Shown: piece after piece, positions 1 through 8,120 of the stretch
Layout: each line of letters begins with the position of its first letter
Position numbering within the stretch: position 1 is the first letter of the stretch
Source: Prevotella sp.
GTDB taxonomy: Bacteria; Bacteroidota; Bacteroidia; Bacteroidales; Bacteroidaceae
NCBI GenBank assembly: GCA_017430675.1
Contig: JAFRMM010000066.1
Location: forward strand, 1-45,125
DNA length: 45,125 nucleotides
Reading direction: 5' to 3'
The notes under the pieces: model-generated
Databases searched by the model: none
Told to the model about the DNA's origin: nothing
Seen by the model: the letters and a program-made list of their open reading frames with translations, nothing else
Made by a program: the position numbers and the translations under genes

Positions 1-273
1 CTTGATCTGATACTGACCACCCTCGGCAATTGCGGGAATATGGCCAATCATCGGAACCTGAGGCTCCCAGTAGTTGGCGTTGTCGGGATCAGACTGGAGA
101 CAGTCGATGATCAGACCTGTACCCTGCTCAACAGTAACACTGGCGGTCTCTGAGGGATACCACAGATCATAGTACTCAGACTGCTGTGTCCAGTCAATCT
201 CCTGAACTACTGCCTGAGCGTTAGCACTTACGGCCATGAAAGCCATAGCAACTAAAGTAAATAACTTTTTCAT
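1..273 (-). CDS. Secreted jelly-roll (CBM-like) protein, 5' part only, copy 1
   Basis: The first 91 codons of a gene that runs off the left edge of the window. The product begins with a signal peptide (MKKLFTLVAMAFMAVSANAQ) followed by the start of a beta-rich domain. It is almost the same as the complete gene at 18259-19314: a hand alignment of 273 bases gives about 14 mismatches, six of them in the last 23 bases encoding the signal peptide. No upstream in-frame ATG exists here, which supports the MKK start for both copies. The function is unknown. From copy 2 it is probably an exported carbohydrate-binding protein without a catalytic domain. Confidence 0.8.
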   Translation of the reverse strand, partial: MKKLFTLVAMAFMAVSANAQAVVQEIDWTQQSEYYDLWYPSETASVTVEQGTGLIIDCLQSDPDNANYWEPQVPMIGHIPAIAEGGQYQIK

Positions 274-343
274 AAGCAATTTTAGTTAGTGAATAATGTT
301 AATTAATAAGATATTTTAATCTCTTTTGGTCTCAAATACCGTG

Positions 344-351
344 CAAAGTTA
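344..351 (-). promoter_or_regulatory. -7 promoter element of jelly-roll copy 1
   Basis: On the minus strand this reads TAACTTTG followed by CAC, matching the Bacteroidota -7 consensus TAnnTTTG. It lies about 70 bases before the ATG at 273. The operator-like 10-mer seen upstream of the xylanase promoters is absent here. Confidence 0.5.
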
Positions 352-479
352 ATGTATTATTCCGAATTAGGCTCCCTTTTTTTGTTAAAAAACGTTTCCT
401 CCTGTTAATTTTGGCGGCCAGATAACATTTGATGTGGATAAATGAAACAAATGATAAAGTGAATCGGAAAAAATATATA

Positions 480-487
480 TACCTTTG
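480..487 (+). promoter_or_regulatory. -7 promoter element for the DUF6057/PD40 operon
   Basis: TACCTTTG followed by CAC matches TAnnTTTG and lies 20 bases before the ATG at 508. No good TTTG -33 element is visible at the usual distance. Confidence 0.55.
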
Positions 488-507
488 CACAAAAATTACG
501 ATCATCG

Positions 508-2319
508 ATGAAAAGAGTTCTATTTATCTTACCGTGGTTGGGGGCTTTGCTCCTTATCGCTGTGGCGCTGCTCTCCTTCGAGACAGACTTGCTCTGGAAG
601 ATCCAGCAGAACAATCTGTTTCTTGATACCTCTCTCTTTTTTCACGAGCGGATGCTGGTGCCTGGAGGTTTCCTGTCCTATATCGGTTGTTTCTTCATCC
701 AGTTTTTCTATCATCCTTGGCTGGGTGTGCTGCTGCTCTGTGGCTGGTGGCTGCTGCTGATGTGGCTCACCAAGCGTACCTTCCGCATCGCCGATAACTG
801 GGCCATATTGGTTCTGATACCAGTGGCAGCCCTGTTGGTGGCCGATATGTGTTTAGGCTACTGGCATTATATGATGAGAGTGCACGGCTACTTCTTCGTG
901 CCCACTATCGGTACGACGGCAGCCGTCGCCATGCTCTGGGCCTTCCGTGCATTACCGCAGAAACTGTGGATCCGCCTCGTCTATATCATCGTGGCGACGG
1001 CCATAGGCTATCCGCTATTGGGCATCTATGCCTTGGTAACTGCCCTGCTGATGGGCATCTGGGTCTGGCGCCTCACCGATAACCGATCGCAGAACGCCCT
1101 TCAGACAGCCTCAGTCCTGCTCTGTATCATCGCCGTACCGCTGATATGTTACCGTTATGTCTATTACCAGACTTATTTCAATGATCTCTGGACAACAGGT
1201 CTGCCCATTACAAATGTCCTGAGAAATTATCATGCCTACTATCTGCCTTATTATATTATAGGAGGTTTTTATCTGCTGATGGTCATCTTCTATCAGAGGC
1301 CGGTGCCCGCCGTCTTCCAAAAGCCCCTTTACCGTTGGGGTCTGCAGGGTGTGTTGGCCATTGCCCTTGTTGCGGGAGTCTGGCACTGGTGGTATAAGGA
1401 CGAGGATTTCCACCACGAACTTGTCATGCAGCACTGCATCGAGCAGACAGACTGGGAGGGAGTACTTGCCGAAGGAAGGAAACAGGATGCCGAGCCCACC
1501 CGCTCCATCATCATGATGCACAACCTGGCCCTCTCGCGGTTAGGTCGTGTTGATGACATATACGATTTCCCATGGGGCAGGAAAAAAGGCGATCCCAAGG
1601 TTCCCTACGATATGTTGAACCAAGTATTCAGTAGGACGGTTTACTACCAGTACGGTCTGCTGAACGACTGTCATCGCAGGTGTCTGGAGGATGGTGTGGA
1701 ATATGGGTGGAGCGTGGAGACGCTGCAGTATTTGGCTCGTTGTTCCATGCTCAGTCGTGAAAAGAACGCTGCCCAAAAGATACTGGATAAACTCCGCCAT
1801 ACGATGTACCACGGAGAATGGGCCGACAGTATGCAGGTGTTGCTTGACCACCCGAAGCAGATGGCGGAGAATCGCGAGATGGGTCCTGTCACCCACATGT
1901 TACATTATAATAACGCCTTAGGCCTTGACGAAGGTAACATCGAGAAATATTTGTTGAATGTACTGGCCTATCAGGATTCCAACGATCCCATTTTCCAGGA
2001 GCAGGCCGTACTTGCCACACTTCAGAAGAGAAACCCCAAACTCTTCTGGGCCCGTTTTAACCGTTATACACATTTGTTCCCTCACGGTCCCATCCCCCGC
2101 ATCTTCCAGGAGGCTGCCATTCTCTTCGGGCACATTGAGAACCTGCCAGGCATTGACACCATGCCCTTCGACAAGGGAGTAATCGATAATTATAATGCCT
2201 TTATGCAGGAGGGCAAGAAATATGATGGGCAGCAAGCCATCGTAGGACGTACCGCCCTCTATCCTTTCTTTGGGAATACTTATTTCTTCTACTATTATTT
2301 TTTACAGGACATGAAATAG
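508..2319 (+). CDS. DUF6057-like polytopic membrane protein
   Basis: 603 residues. The first half (to about residue 300) is strongly hydrophobic with roughly eight membrane segments, starting MKRVLFILPWLGALLLIAVA. The second half is soluble and helix-rich, with TPR-like spacing (for example LARCSMLSREKNAAQKILDK). This organisation fits the uncharacterised Bacteroidota family DUF6057; I recognise it by layout, not by a search. The downstream PD40 lipoprotein starts nine bases after the stop, so the two are probably co-transcribed and may act together in the envelope. Nothing in the sequence ties it to xylan. The start follows a -7 element by 20 bases. Confidence 0.7.
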   Translation: MKRVLFILPWLGALLLIAVALLSFETDLLWKIQQNNLFLDTSLFFHERMLVPGGFLSYIGCFFIQFFYHPWLGVLLLCGWWLLLMWLTKRTFRIADNWAILVLIPVAALLVADMCLGYWHYMMRVHGYFFVPTIGTTAAVAMLWAFRALPQKLWIRLVYIIVATAIGYPLLGIYALVTALLMGIWVWRLTDNRSQNALQTASVLLCIIAVPLICYRYVYYQTYFNDLWTTGLPITNVLRNYHAYYLPYYIIGGFYLLMVIFYQRPVPAVFQKPLYRWGLQGVLAIALVAGVWHWWYKDEDFHHELVMQHCIEQTDWEGVLAEGRKQDAEPTRSIIMMHNLALSRLGRVDDIYDFPWGRKKGDPKVPYDMLNQVFSRTVYYQYGLLNDCHRRCLEDGVEYGWSVETLQYLARCSMLSREKNAAQKILDKLRHTMYHGEWADSMQVLLDHPKQMAENREMGPVTHMLHYNNALGLDEGNIEKYLLNVLAYQDSNDPIFQEQAVLATLQKRNPKLFWARFNRYTHLFPHGPIPRIFQEAAILFGHIENLPGIDTMPFDKGVIDNYNAFMQEGKKYDGQQAIVGRTALYPFFGNTYFFYYYFLQDMK

Positions 2320-2328
2320 TTTTGACTT

Positions 2329-3828
2329 ATGAAAAAAATATTTTCCATCATAGTTGTCATCCTGCTGATCTGCTCATGCAGCAAGGAGTTACCGACAGAG
2401 TACACGCAATCTAAGGCATTCCCACATATTTATCCTGCCTATAATGGTGTGACCATTCCTGTCAACATCGCGCCGTTGTCTTTCGAGATGTATGATTCTT
2501 GTGAAGAGATGGCTGTACGCTATTCCTTTGGTGATGAAGAGATCATCTGCCGGGGGAAACAGTCACTGCCCCCCATGGATGAATGGAAACAATTGACGGC
2601 CGCCGCCAAGGGTAAGTCCATCCAAGTGGAGACTTATGCCTGCAAAGAGGGGCAGTGGACACGTTTCAGGCCCTTTAATATCCATGTGTCGCCTGACTCC
2701 ATCGATCCCTATATCAGTTATCGTCTGATTCATCCGTCGTATGTCTTATACGAAGAGTTAACGATCAACCAGCGTTGTCTGGAGAACTACGATGAGAGCG
2801 TCATATATGACAATATTCTCTGTTCGGATGGCCCTGACGGACAGTGTATCAACTGCCATAACTACCAGCAGTATAATCCTGCCAGGATGCAGTTCCATGC
2901 CCGTCATAATTTTGGTGGCACCGTCATCACATACGATGGGAAGATCCGTAAGATCAACATGAAGAACGACTCTCTTCTCTCTGCTGGTGTCTATCCGGCA
3001 TGGCATCCCGAATTGCCGTTGATTGTCTATTCCACTAACTTGACACGCCAGATATTCCATACCACCGACCGCAATAAGATTGAGGTATATGATACCCAGA
3101 GTGACCTGATTGCTTACGACGTGGCGAAGAATGAGGTGGTCAACATTGAGAACGACCCTAACGAGTTTGAGTGTTATCCTTTCTGGGCGCCCGACGGGAG
3201 GATGCTCTACTACTGCAGTGCCCATTTCGAGTTACCTGACACGGCTCAAAACCGGAAACTTGAAGTTGTCAAGCACACTCATGACATCAAATACAATCTC
3301 TACCGCAAGAGTTTCAATCCTGAGACGATGGACTTCGGTCCACGCGAACTGGTGTTTGATGCAGATTCTTTGGGCATGAGTGCCACCCTGCCGCGTATTT
3401 CTCCTGATGGCCATCTCTTGATGTTTACCATGGCAGAGTATGGGGTGTTCCATATCTGGCACCACGACGCAGACCTTTGGATGATTGACTTGGAGAGAAA
3501 ATGGGCGCATCCGACTTTTAATCTCAACTCACGGGATACTGAGAGTTATCATTCGTGGTCATCGAATGGCCGTTGGGTAGTGTTCAGCAGCCGCAGGAAC
3601 GATGGCACCTACACCCGTCCCTTCATCGGGCATATCAATGAGAATGGCATAGACGCAAGGCCTTTCGAACTGCCCTGTGCCGACCCGTCCTACCATCGCC
3701 AACTGATGAAGAGTTATAACATCCCCGAGTTCATGCGCGGTCCGGTTACCATCAGGCCCCAGGATTTTGCAGATGTACTCAAGGGTGATGGTGAGCCCGT
3801 GAAATACGTGCAGAAACTGAGTCGTTAA
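2329..3828 (+). CDS. PD40/TolB-like beta-propeller lipoprotein with a CxxCH motif
   Basis: 499 residues. An SPII signal ends in LICSC with the acylated Cys at 17, so it is a lipoprotein. WD40-like (PD40) beta-propeller strands follow, visible as APDGRMLYYCS, SPDGHLLMFTM and SSNGRWVVFSSRR. A single CINCH sequence at residues 173-177 has the form of a c-type haem attachment site, just before the first propeller repeat. Such proteins are often annotated as TolB-like or as cytochrome c biogenesis proteins in Bacteroidota; neither role is shown here. It lies nine bases after the DUF6057 gene and likely forms a two-gene unit. Whether haem is bound cannot be decided from sequence alone. Confidence 0.75.
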   Translation: MKKIFSIIVVILLICSCSKELPTEYTQSKAFPHIYPAYNGVTIPVNIAPLSFEMYDSCEEMAVRYSFGDEEIICRGKQSLPPMDEWKQLTAAAKGKSIQVETYACKEGQWTRFRPFNIHVSPDSIDPYISYRLIHPSYVLYEELTINQRCLENYDESVIYDNILCSDGPDGQCINCHNYQQYNPARMQFHARHNFGGTVITYDGKIRKINMKNDSLLSAGVYPAWHPELPLIVYSTNLTRQIFHTTDRNKIEVYDTQSDLIAYDVAKNEVVNIENDPNEFECYPFWAPDGRMLYYCSAHFELPDTAQNRKLEVVKHTHDIKYNLYRKSFNPETMDFGPRELVFDADSLGMSATLPRISPDGHLLMFTMAEYGVFHIWHHDADLWMIDLERKWAHPTFNLNSRDTESYHSWSSNGRWVVFSSRRNDGTYTRPFIGHINENGIDARPFELPCADPSYHRQLMKSYNIPEFMRGPVTIRPQDFADVLKGDGEPVKYVQKLSR

Positions 3829-3928
3829 GTAAAAAGAAGGTGTCTGTGATTAAACCTTTTGTCGCGAATTGCGTCTATAATAGAGCAAATTTGTGTCATA
3901 GAAACCATTGTTAATAAAACTATAGCCA

Positions 3929-6013
3929 ATGAAGCATTTATTTCTGACCCTATTCCTTTCCGTGCCCTTGTTGTCTATGGCACAGAATCCTATCATCCGT
4001 GACCAGTTCACGGCTGATCCCACTGCACGTGTGTTTAATGATAAGGTGTACCTCTACCCCTCGCACGACATCATGCCGCCTGAAGGACAGCGGCAGGACT
4101 GGTTCTGCATGGAGGACTACCATGTGTTCTCCTCTGAGAACCTCACCGACTGGACAGACCACGGTGTGATCGTTACCCAGAACAAAGTTCCCTGGGTGAG
4201 ACCGAACTCCTATTCCATGTGGGCACCCGACTGTGTCTATAGGAATGGCAAGTACTATTTCTATTTCCCGGCTGGTGCTGAAGGCCGTGGCTTTGGTGTC
4301 GGTGTCGCTATCGCTGACAACCCGGAGGGTCCGTTCATCCCTGAGCCGGAGCCCATCAAGGGTATCAACGGTATCGATCCATGTGTGCTCTTGGCATCCG
4401 ATGGTAACGCCTATATATTCTGGGGTGCCGGCCGTTGCGCCAAACTCAAGGACAACATGAAGGAGATCGCCGACGATACCCCCTCGGAAACTGTCAAGTG
4501 GGGTGACCGCGAGTTTGAGATGAAGGGCGTCAACTGCCTCAAGGACCTGCCTAGCCGTCAGGCAGAAGGTCCGTTCGCCTTCGAATACAATGGCAACTAT
4601 TACCTGACCTATCCATACGTTCGTGAGAATACCGAGGTCCTCGGCTATGCCATGAGTAAGAATCCGATGGGGCCTTACGAGTACAAGGGCCTGATCATGG
4701 CCGAGCACGACAATGGATGCTGGACGAATCATCACAGCATTATCAACTACAAGGGTCAGTGGTATCTCTTCTATCACCGCAACTGGTTCTCTCCTCGTGA
4801 CGACAAGCGCCGTTCGGCTTGTATTGAGAAGTTGTTCTTCAATCCCGACGGTACCATCCAGGAGGTGAAGCCCACCATGCGTGGCGTGGGTATCAACGCG
4901 GCTACGGAGAAGATTGAGATCGACCGTTATAGTGCCGCCAGTGCCGACGTGACCACCCAACTCATCGATACCGTCAATACCTTCCGCAGTTACGAGGCCA
5001 CCCTTCCTGCCAAGGGCAGTTGGCTTTGCTACAAGGACATTGACTTCAGCGTTCTCACTGATGGCTATTTCGTGATCTCTGCCAAAGCCGCTGATAATAC
5101 CGCTTTCTATATTCGTGAGAAGAGTGCCGACGGTAAGATCCTCGCCAAGATCGAGATGACCGTGAAGCCCGAACAGGCTCCAGGCATGCCCGCCATGTTC
5201 CGCCGCGACTTCACCAACCAGTGGCTGACGATGACCGCTTCCTTGGATTATACCCCGAAGGGTGTCAGCGACCTGGTGATCACCAATGAAGGTGATGCTG
5301 TCGTCAGCGTGGATTGGATCCAGTTCAAGAACCGTCCCAAGTACTTCTCTGCCGTCACCACACCGTCGGCTCAGCCTGACGAGAACGGCTTCATCCGTCG
5401 TTGGCTGCTCCTGGAGCCCATCGACAAGCCCAACAGTGGCAATACCGTCTTCACCGACTCTTATCTGCGCGAGAATTTTGCCACCGAGTATTTCAAGGGT
5501 CAGCAGACCATCGTGCCGAAGAACGGCCAGAAGGTCAGGGCTGTCTATCAGAAGGTGGAGGTGGCTCCAGGCTTCGGTCGTGGCTTCGGACAGGAACCCA
5601 CAGAGCCCAAGGTTACCACTGTGAAGCAGGATCTTACCTGGCATGCCCTCGACAGCGAGAACTTCAACGTGAAACTCTTCCGTTTTGCCGAGAAGTGGGG
5701 ACAGCAGGTGTATGGTGTGCTCTTCTGGGCAGTCACGATCATCGACTGCGACGAGGATATCGAGAACGTCCGTCTGGCTGTCGGCTCCAACTCGGCCTCG
5801 ATGTGGTGGCTCAACGGTGAGGAGGCTCTGCTGCTCTCTGGCGACCGCCGTATGGTGAAGGACGATGCCATGTCGCCCCGTCTGACGCTGAAGAAAGGCC
5901 GTAACATCCTGCGCGGTGCCATCATCAACGGTCCGGGCATGAGCGATTTCTGCGTCCGCTTCCTCGATGAGAAAGGTAACCCCGTGACTAACTATAAGAT
6001 AGTTAAGAATTGA
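3929..6013 (+). CDS. GH43 glycoside hydrolase with CBM6-like and C-terminal beta domains
   Basis: 694 residues with a signal peptide ending LLSMAQ. The five-bladed GH43 domain covers roughly residues 20-320. The expected acidic triad is visible: base Asp30 in FTADPTA, pKa-modulating Asp150 in GIDPCVLL, and acid Glu213 in QAEGPF. Residues about 325-455 look like a CBM6-type jelly roll ending in VSVDWIQFKN. Residues about 460-694 form a further beta-rich domain (MWWLNGEEALLL, LRGAIINGPG) that I cannot assign. GH43 enzymes of this architecture are typically beta-xylosidases or alpha-L-arabinofuranosidases acting on arabinoxylan fragments; the exact specificity is open. It sits in tandem with a second GH43. 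No convincing promoter is visible in the 100 bases upstream. Confidence 0.85.
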   Translation: MKHLFLTLFLSVPLLSMAQNPIIRDQFTADPTARVFNDKVYLYPSHDIMPPEGQRQDWFCMEDYHVFSSENLTDWTDHGVIVTQNKVPWVRPNSYSMWAPDCVYRNGKYYFYFPAGAEGRGFGVGVAIADNPEGPFIPEPEPIKGINGIDPCVLLASDGNAYIFWGAGRCAKLKDNMKEIADDTPSETVKWGDREFEMKGVNCLKDLPSRQAEGPFAFEYNGNYYLTYPYVRENTEVLGYAMSKNPMGPYEYKGLIMAEHDNGCWTNHHSIINYKGQWYLFYHRNWFSPRDDKRRSACIEKLFFNPDGTIQEVKPTMRGVGINAATEKIEIDRYSAASADVTTQLIDTVNTFRSYEATLPAKGSWLCYKDIDFSVLTDGYFVISAKAADNTAFYIREKSADGKILAKIEMTVKPEQAPGMPAMFRRDFTNQWLTMTASLDYTPKGVSDLVITNEGDAVVSVDWIQFKNRPKYFSAVTTPSAQPDENGFIRRWLLLEPIDKPNSGNTVFTDSYLRENFATEYFKGQQTIVPKNGQKVRAVYQKVEVAPGFGRGFGQEPTEPKVTTVKQDLTWHALDSENFNVKLFRFAEKWGQQVYGVLFWAVTIIDCDEDIENVRLAVGSNSASMWWLNGEEALLLSGDRRMVKDDAMSPRLTLKKGRNILRGAIINGPGMSDFCVRFLDEKGNPVTNYKIVKN

Positions 6014-6039
6014 TAATTGATAATTGACAATTGATAATT
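6008..6039. repeat. AATTGATAATT-type intergenic repeat
   Basis: Tandem copies of (T)AATTGATAATTGA(C)A fill the whole gap between the two GH43 genes. The TGA stop of the first gene lies inside the repeat, and the repeat abuts the ATG of the second. Sequences of this type are common between genes in Bacteroidales. A related run lies inside the GH95 coding region at 11521-11552. Confidence 0.7.
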
Positions 6040-7491
6040 ATGAAAAGACTACATACCATTCTGGCAGCCCTGACGCTTGCCACAGCAGCAAATGCGCAGA
6101 TTGGCGCACCCTATATCCACGACCCCTCGACGCTGGCCGAGTGCGAGGGCAAGTACTATACCTTCGGCACTGGCGGTGGCGGTCTGATCTCTGAAGACGG
6201 TTGGAGTTGGAACAGTGGCGCTGACCGTCCCGGTGGCGGTGCTGCTCCTGATGTGCTGAAGATCGGCGACCGTTACCTCTGCATCTACGGTGCTACGGGC
6301 GGTGGCCTCGGCGGCGGTCATGCTGGCCGTATCCTCACCATGTGGAACAAGACCCTCGATCCGAAGTCGCCCGACTTCAAGTGGAGTGAGGCTGTCGAGG
6401 TGTGCTACTCCGACGGTATGGAGGATCAGGACGCTATCGACCCGGGTCTGCTCCTGGATCCCACGACAGGTCGCCTGTGGGTGAGTTATGGCACGTATTT
6501 CGGTACGATCCGTCTCATCGAACTTGATCCCAAGACGGGCTTCCGCGTGAAGGACAACAAGGAGAAGGATATTGCCATCGACTGCGAGGCCTCTGACCTC
6601 ATGTACCGCGACGGCTGGTATTACCTGCTCGGCACGCACGGCACCTGCTGCGACGGCGTGAACTCCACCTATAACATTGTTGTAGGACGTTCTAAGAATA
6701 TCGAGGGACCTTATATAGATAATGTGGGCCGCGACATGTATCACGGCGGTGGCAAGATGGTGATTGCTGCCGAAGAGCGTGCCTGTGGTGCCGGACACTT
6801 CGGACGTTTCATCGTTGACGAGGGTGTCGAGGTGATGTCGTTCCACTGGGAGGCCGACTTCGAACTGAGCGGCCGTTCTACGCTTGCCGTCCGTCCATTG
6901 GTCTGGAAGAACGGCTGGCCCGTGGCTGGCGACAACTTCAAGGGTGGCAACCTGGCGATTCTGAGTGAGCGCCGTGGCTATGCCCTGGAACTCGCCGTCG
7001 ATTTCGTCCGCATGCAGCAGGAGCGTCAGGGCTGGTTCAACCGCAACCAGATGGAACAGCCCGTGAAGCCCATCGCCAACCAGACGCTTGCCGAGGTCAG
7101 CGGCTCTTGGCCTGAGGGCAACATCCCCGCCCGCATCGGTGACTATATGTACCGTCCCCACCAGCGCTGGACCGTCACACCCGTCAATGAGGCAGGTGGC
7201 TATCTCAGCAATCCGTACTTCAAGATCACCATCGAGGGTACCGATCGCGCCCTGGCTGCCACAGCCGACAAGGAAGTGACCACCGTTCCCGCCTACACTG
7301 GCGCTGACGAGCAGTTATGGCGTATCGAGCAACTCACCGACGGCACTTACCGCATCATGCCGAAGGCCATCCCTGGCATCGAGGGCACCAACACCACCTA
7401 CTGCCTCTATTCAGCAGGTGACTCAACGCCCACCCTCGCCAAGTATGACTTCTCGTGCGACAACTCGAAGTGGAACTTCCGTAAACACTAA
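6040..7491 (+). CDS. GH43 family (arabinanase-like) hydrolase with a C-terminal lectin-like domain
   Basis: 483 residues from the ATG at 6040; an in-frame TTG at 6031 lies in the repeat and is a less likely start. The signal peptide ends TAANAQ. The GH43 fold is indicated by Asp28 in YIHDPST (base), Asp134 in AIDPGLL (modulator) and Glu183 in DCEASDL (acid). Glycine-rich loops such as GTGGGGL line the putative active site. The N-terminal part resembles endo-arabinanases and exo-acting arabinosidases. After about residue 345 a beta-trefoil-like region with DEQLWRIEQ suggests a RICIN-type domain. It likely removes arabinose side chains in the same pathway as the preceding GH43, from which it is separated only by a repeat. 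Subfamily and substrate are not certain. Confidence 0.8.
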   Translation: MKRLHTILAALTLATAANAQIGAPYIHDPSTLAECEGKYYTFGTGGGGLISEDGWSWNSGADRPGGGAAPDVLKIGDRYLCIYGATGGGLGGGHAGRILTMWNKTLDPKSPDFKWSEAVEVCYSDGMEDQDAIDPGLLLDPTTGRLWVSYGTYFGTIRLIELDPKTGFRVKDNKEKDIAIDCEASDLMYRDGWYYLLGTHGTCCDGVNSTYNIVVGRSKNIEGPYIDNVGRDMYHGGGKMVIAAEERACGAGHFGRFIVDEGVEVMSFHWEADFELSGRSTLAVRPLVWKNGWPVAGDNFKGGNLAILSERRGYALELAVDFVRMQQERQGWFNRNQMEQPVKPIANQTLAEVSGSWPEGNIPARIGDYMYRPHQRWTVTPVNEAGGYLSNPYFKITIEGTDRALAATADKEVTTVPAYTGADEQLWRIEQLTDGTYRIMPKAIPGIEGTNTTYCLYSAGDSTPTLAKYDFSCDNSKWNFRKH

Positions 7492-7494
7492 GCG

Positions 7495-8082
7495 ATGTCT
7501 TTCAAAAAGAAACATATCGTAGTCGTTGCACTGACCCTGTGTGGTATGGCCATCTTAGCGTGGGCCATTGGCAGTTATATGACCAAGCGCGCTAAGCAAG
7601 AGCAATACCAACAGGCGTTGGCGCAGCAGTATGATGAGGTTTTAGACGTTGCCTATCCTTTGCTTAAGAACTATGCCTTAACCATCACTGATAAGGTGGA
7701 TTCGATAGAGACTATTGCAAAAAAATCCAAAGAAGATACCCGTTACGACTATCATGAAGCCTTTTTTGTCCTGTGGCAGCATTATTCCCATACGGAAAGT
7801 GGGATAAAAGGTTTTGTCGTATTGGAAGAGTATCAGTATTTCAGGATGTCACCGATATACAAATTCTTGATGAACGCTTGCGAGAAGAGAAAGAAAGAGG
7901 CTGAGGCCATTCAGAAGATGACTATGGCAGGGCAGTTGTTGTTGGCCCCCGTTGAATTACCGTATGATTCTCTCATGAGTGTTACCAAACAGGCTCGGCA
8001 ACTCATCTCAGATGGTCTTGAGGTGATAGAGCCCTACCACAGCGAGAATACCAATATCCATGCGTGGAGAGACATCCGCTAA
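7495..8082 (+). CDS. Unknown membrane-anchored protein
   Basis: 195 residues starting three bases after the GH43 stop, so it is very probably the last gene of that transcript. One N-terminal hydrophobic segment (about residues 6-27, VVVALTLCGMAILAWAI) serves as a membrane anchor or uncleaved signal. The rest is a charged, mostly helical soluble domain with many Lys, Glu and Gln residues. I recognise no family. Its position directly behind two GH43 genes and before a strong terminator is the only hint of a link to xylan use. Confidence 0.65.
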   Translation: MSFKKKHIVVVALTLCGMAILAWAIGSYMTKRAKQEQYQQALAQQYDEVLDVAYPLLKNYALTITDKVDSIETIAKKSKEDTRYDYHEAFFVLWQHYSHTESGIKGFVVLEEYQYFRMSPIYKFLMNACEKRKKEAEAIQKMTMAGQLLLAPVELPYDSLMSVTKQARQLISDGLEVIEPYHSENTNIHAWRDIR

Positions 8083-8118
8083 ACAATAAATCCCTGCCAG
8101 CCGGCAGGGATTTATTGT
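8083..8118. terminator. Bidirectional intrinsic terminator
   Basis: A perfect 16-bp stem (arms 8083-8098 and 8103-8118) with loop AGCC sits between the convergent unknown gene and GH3. It is followed by T runs in both directions. Confidence 0.9.
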
Positions 8119-8120
8119 TT

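Noticed and set aside
3841..3928. Promoter before the first GH43
   Set aside because: TTTTG and TATAAT-like words exist, but no TAnnTTTG element at a proper distance; too weak to annotate.
3950..5644. 564-residue open frame antisense to the first GH43
   Set aside because: Composition is low-complexity (many Val, Gly, Asp, His, Leu), with no domain, and the opposite strand carries an intact GH43 with signal peptide and catalytic residues. It is a codon-bias shadow.
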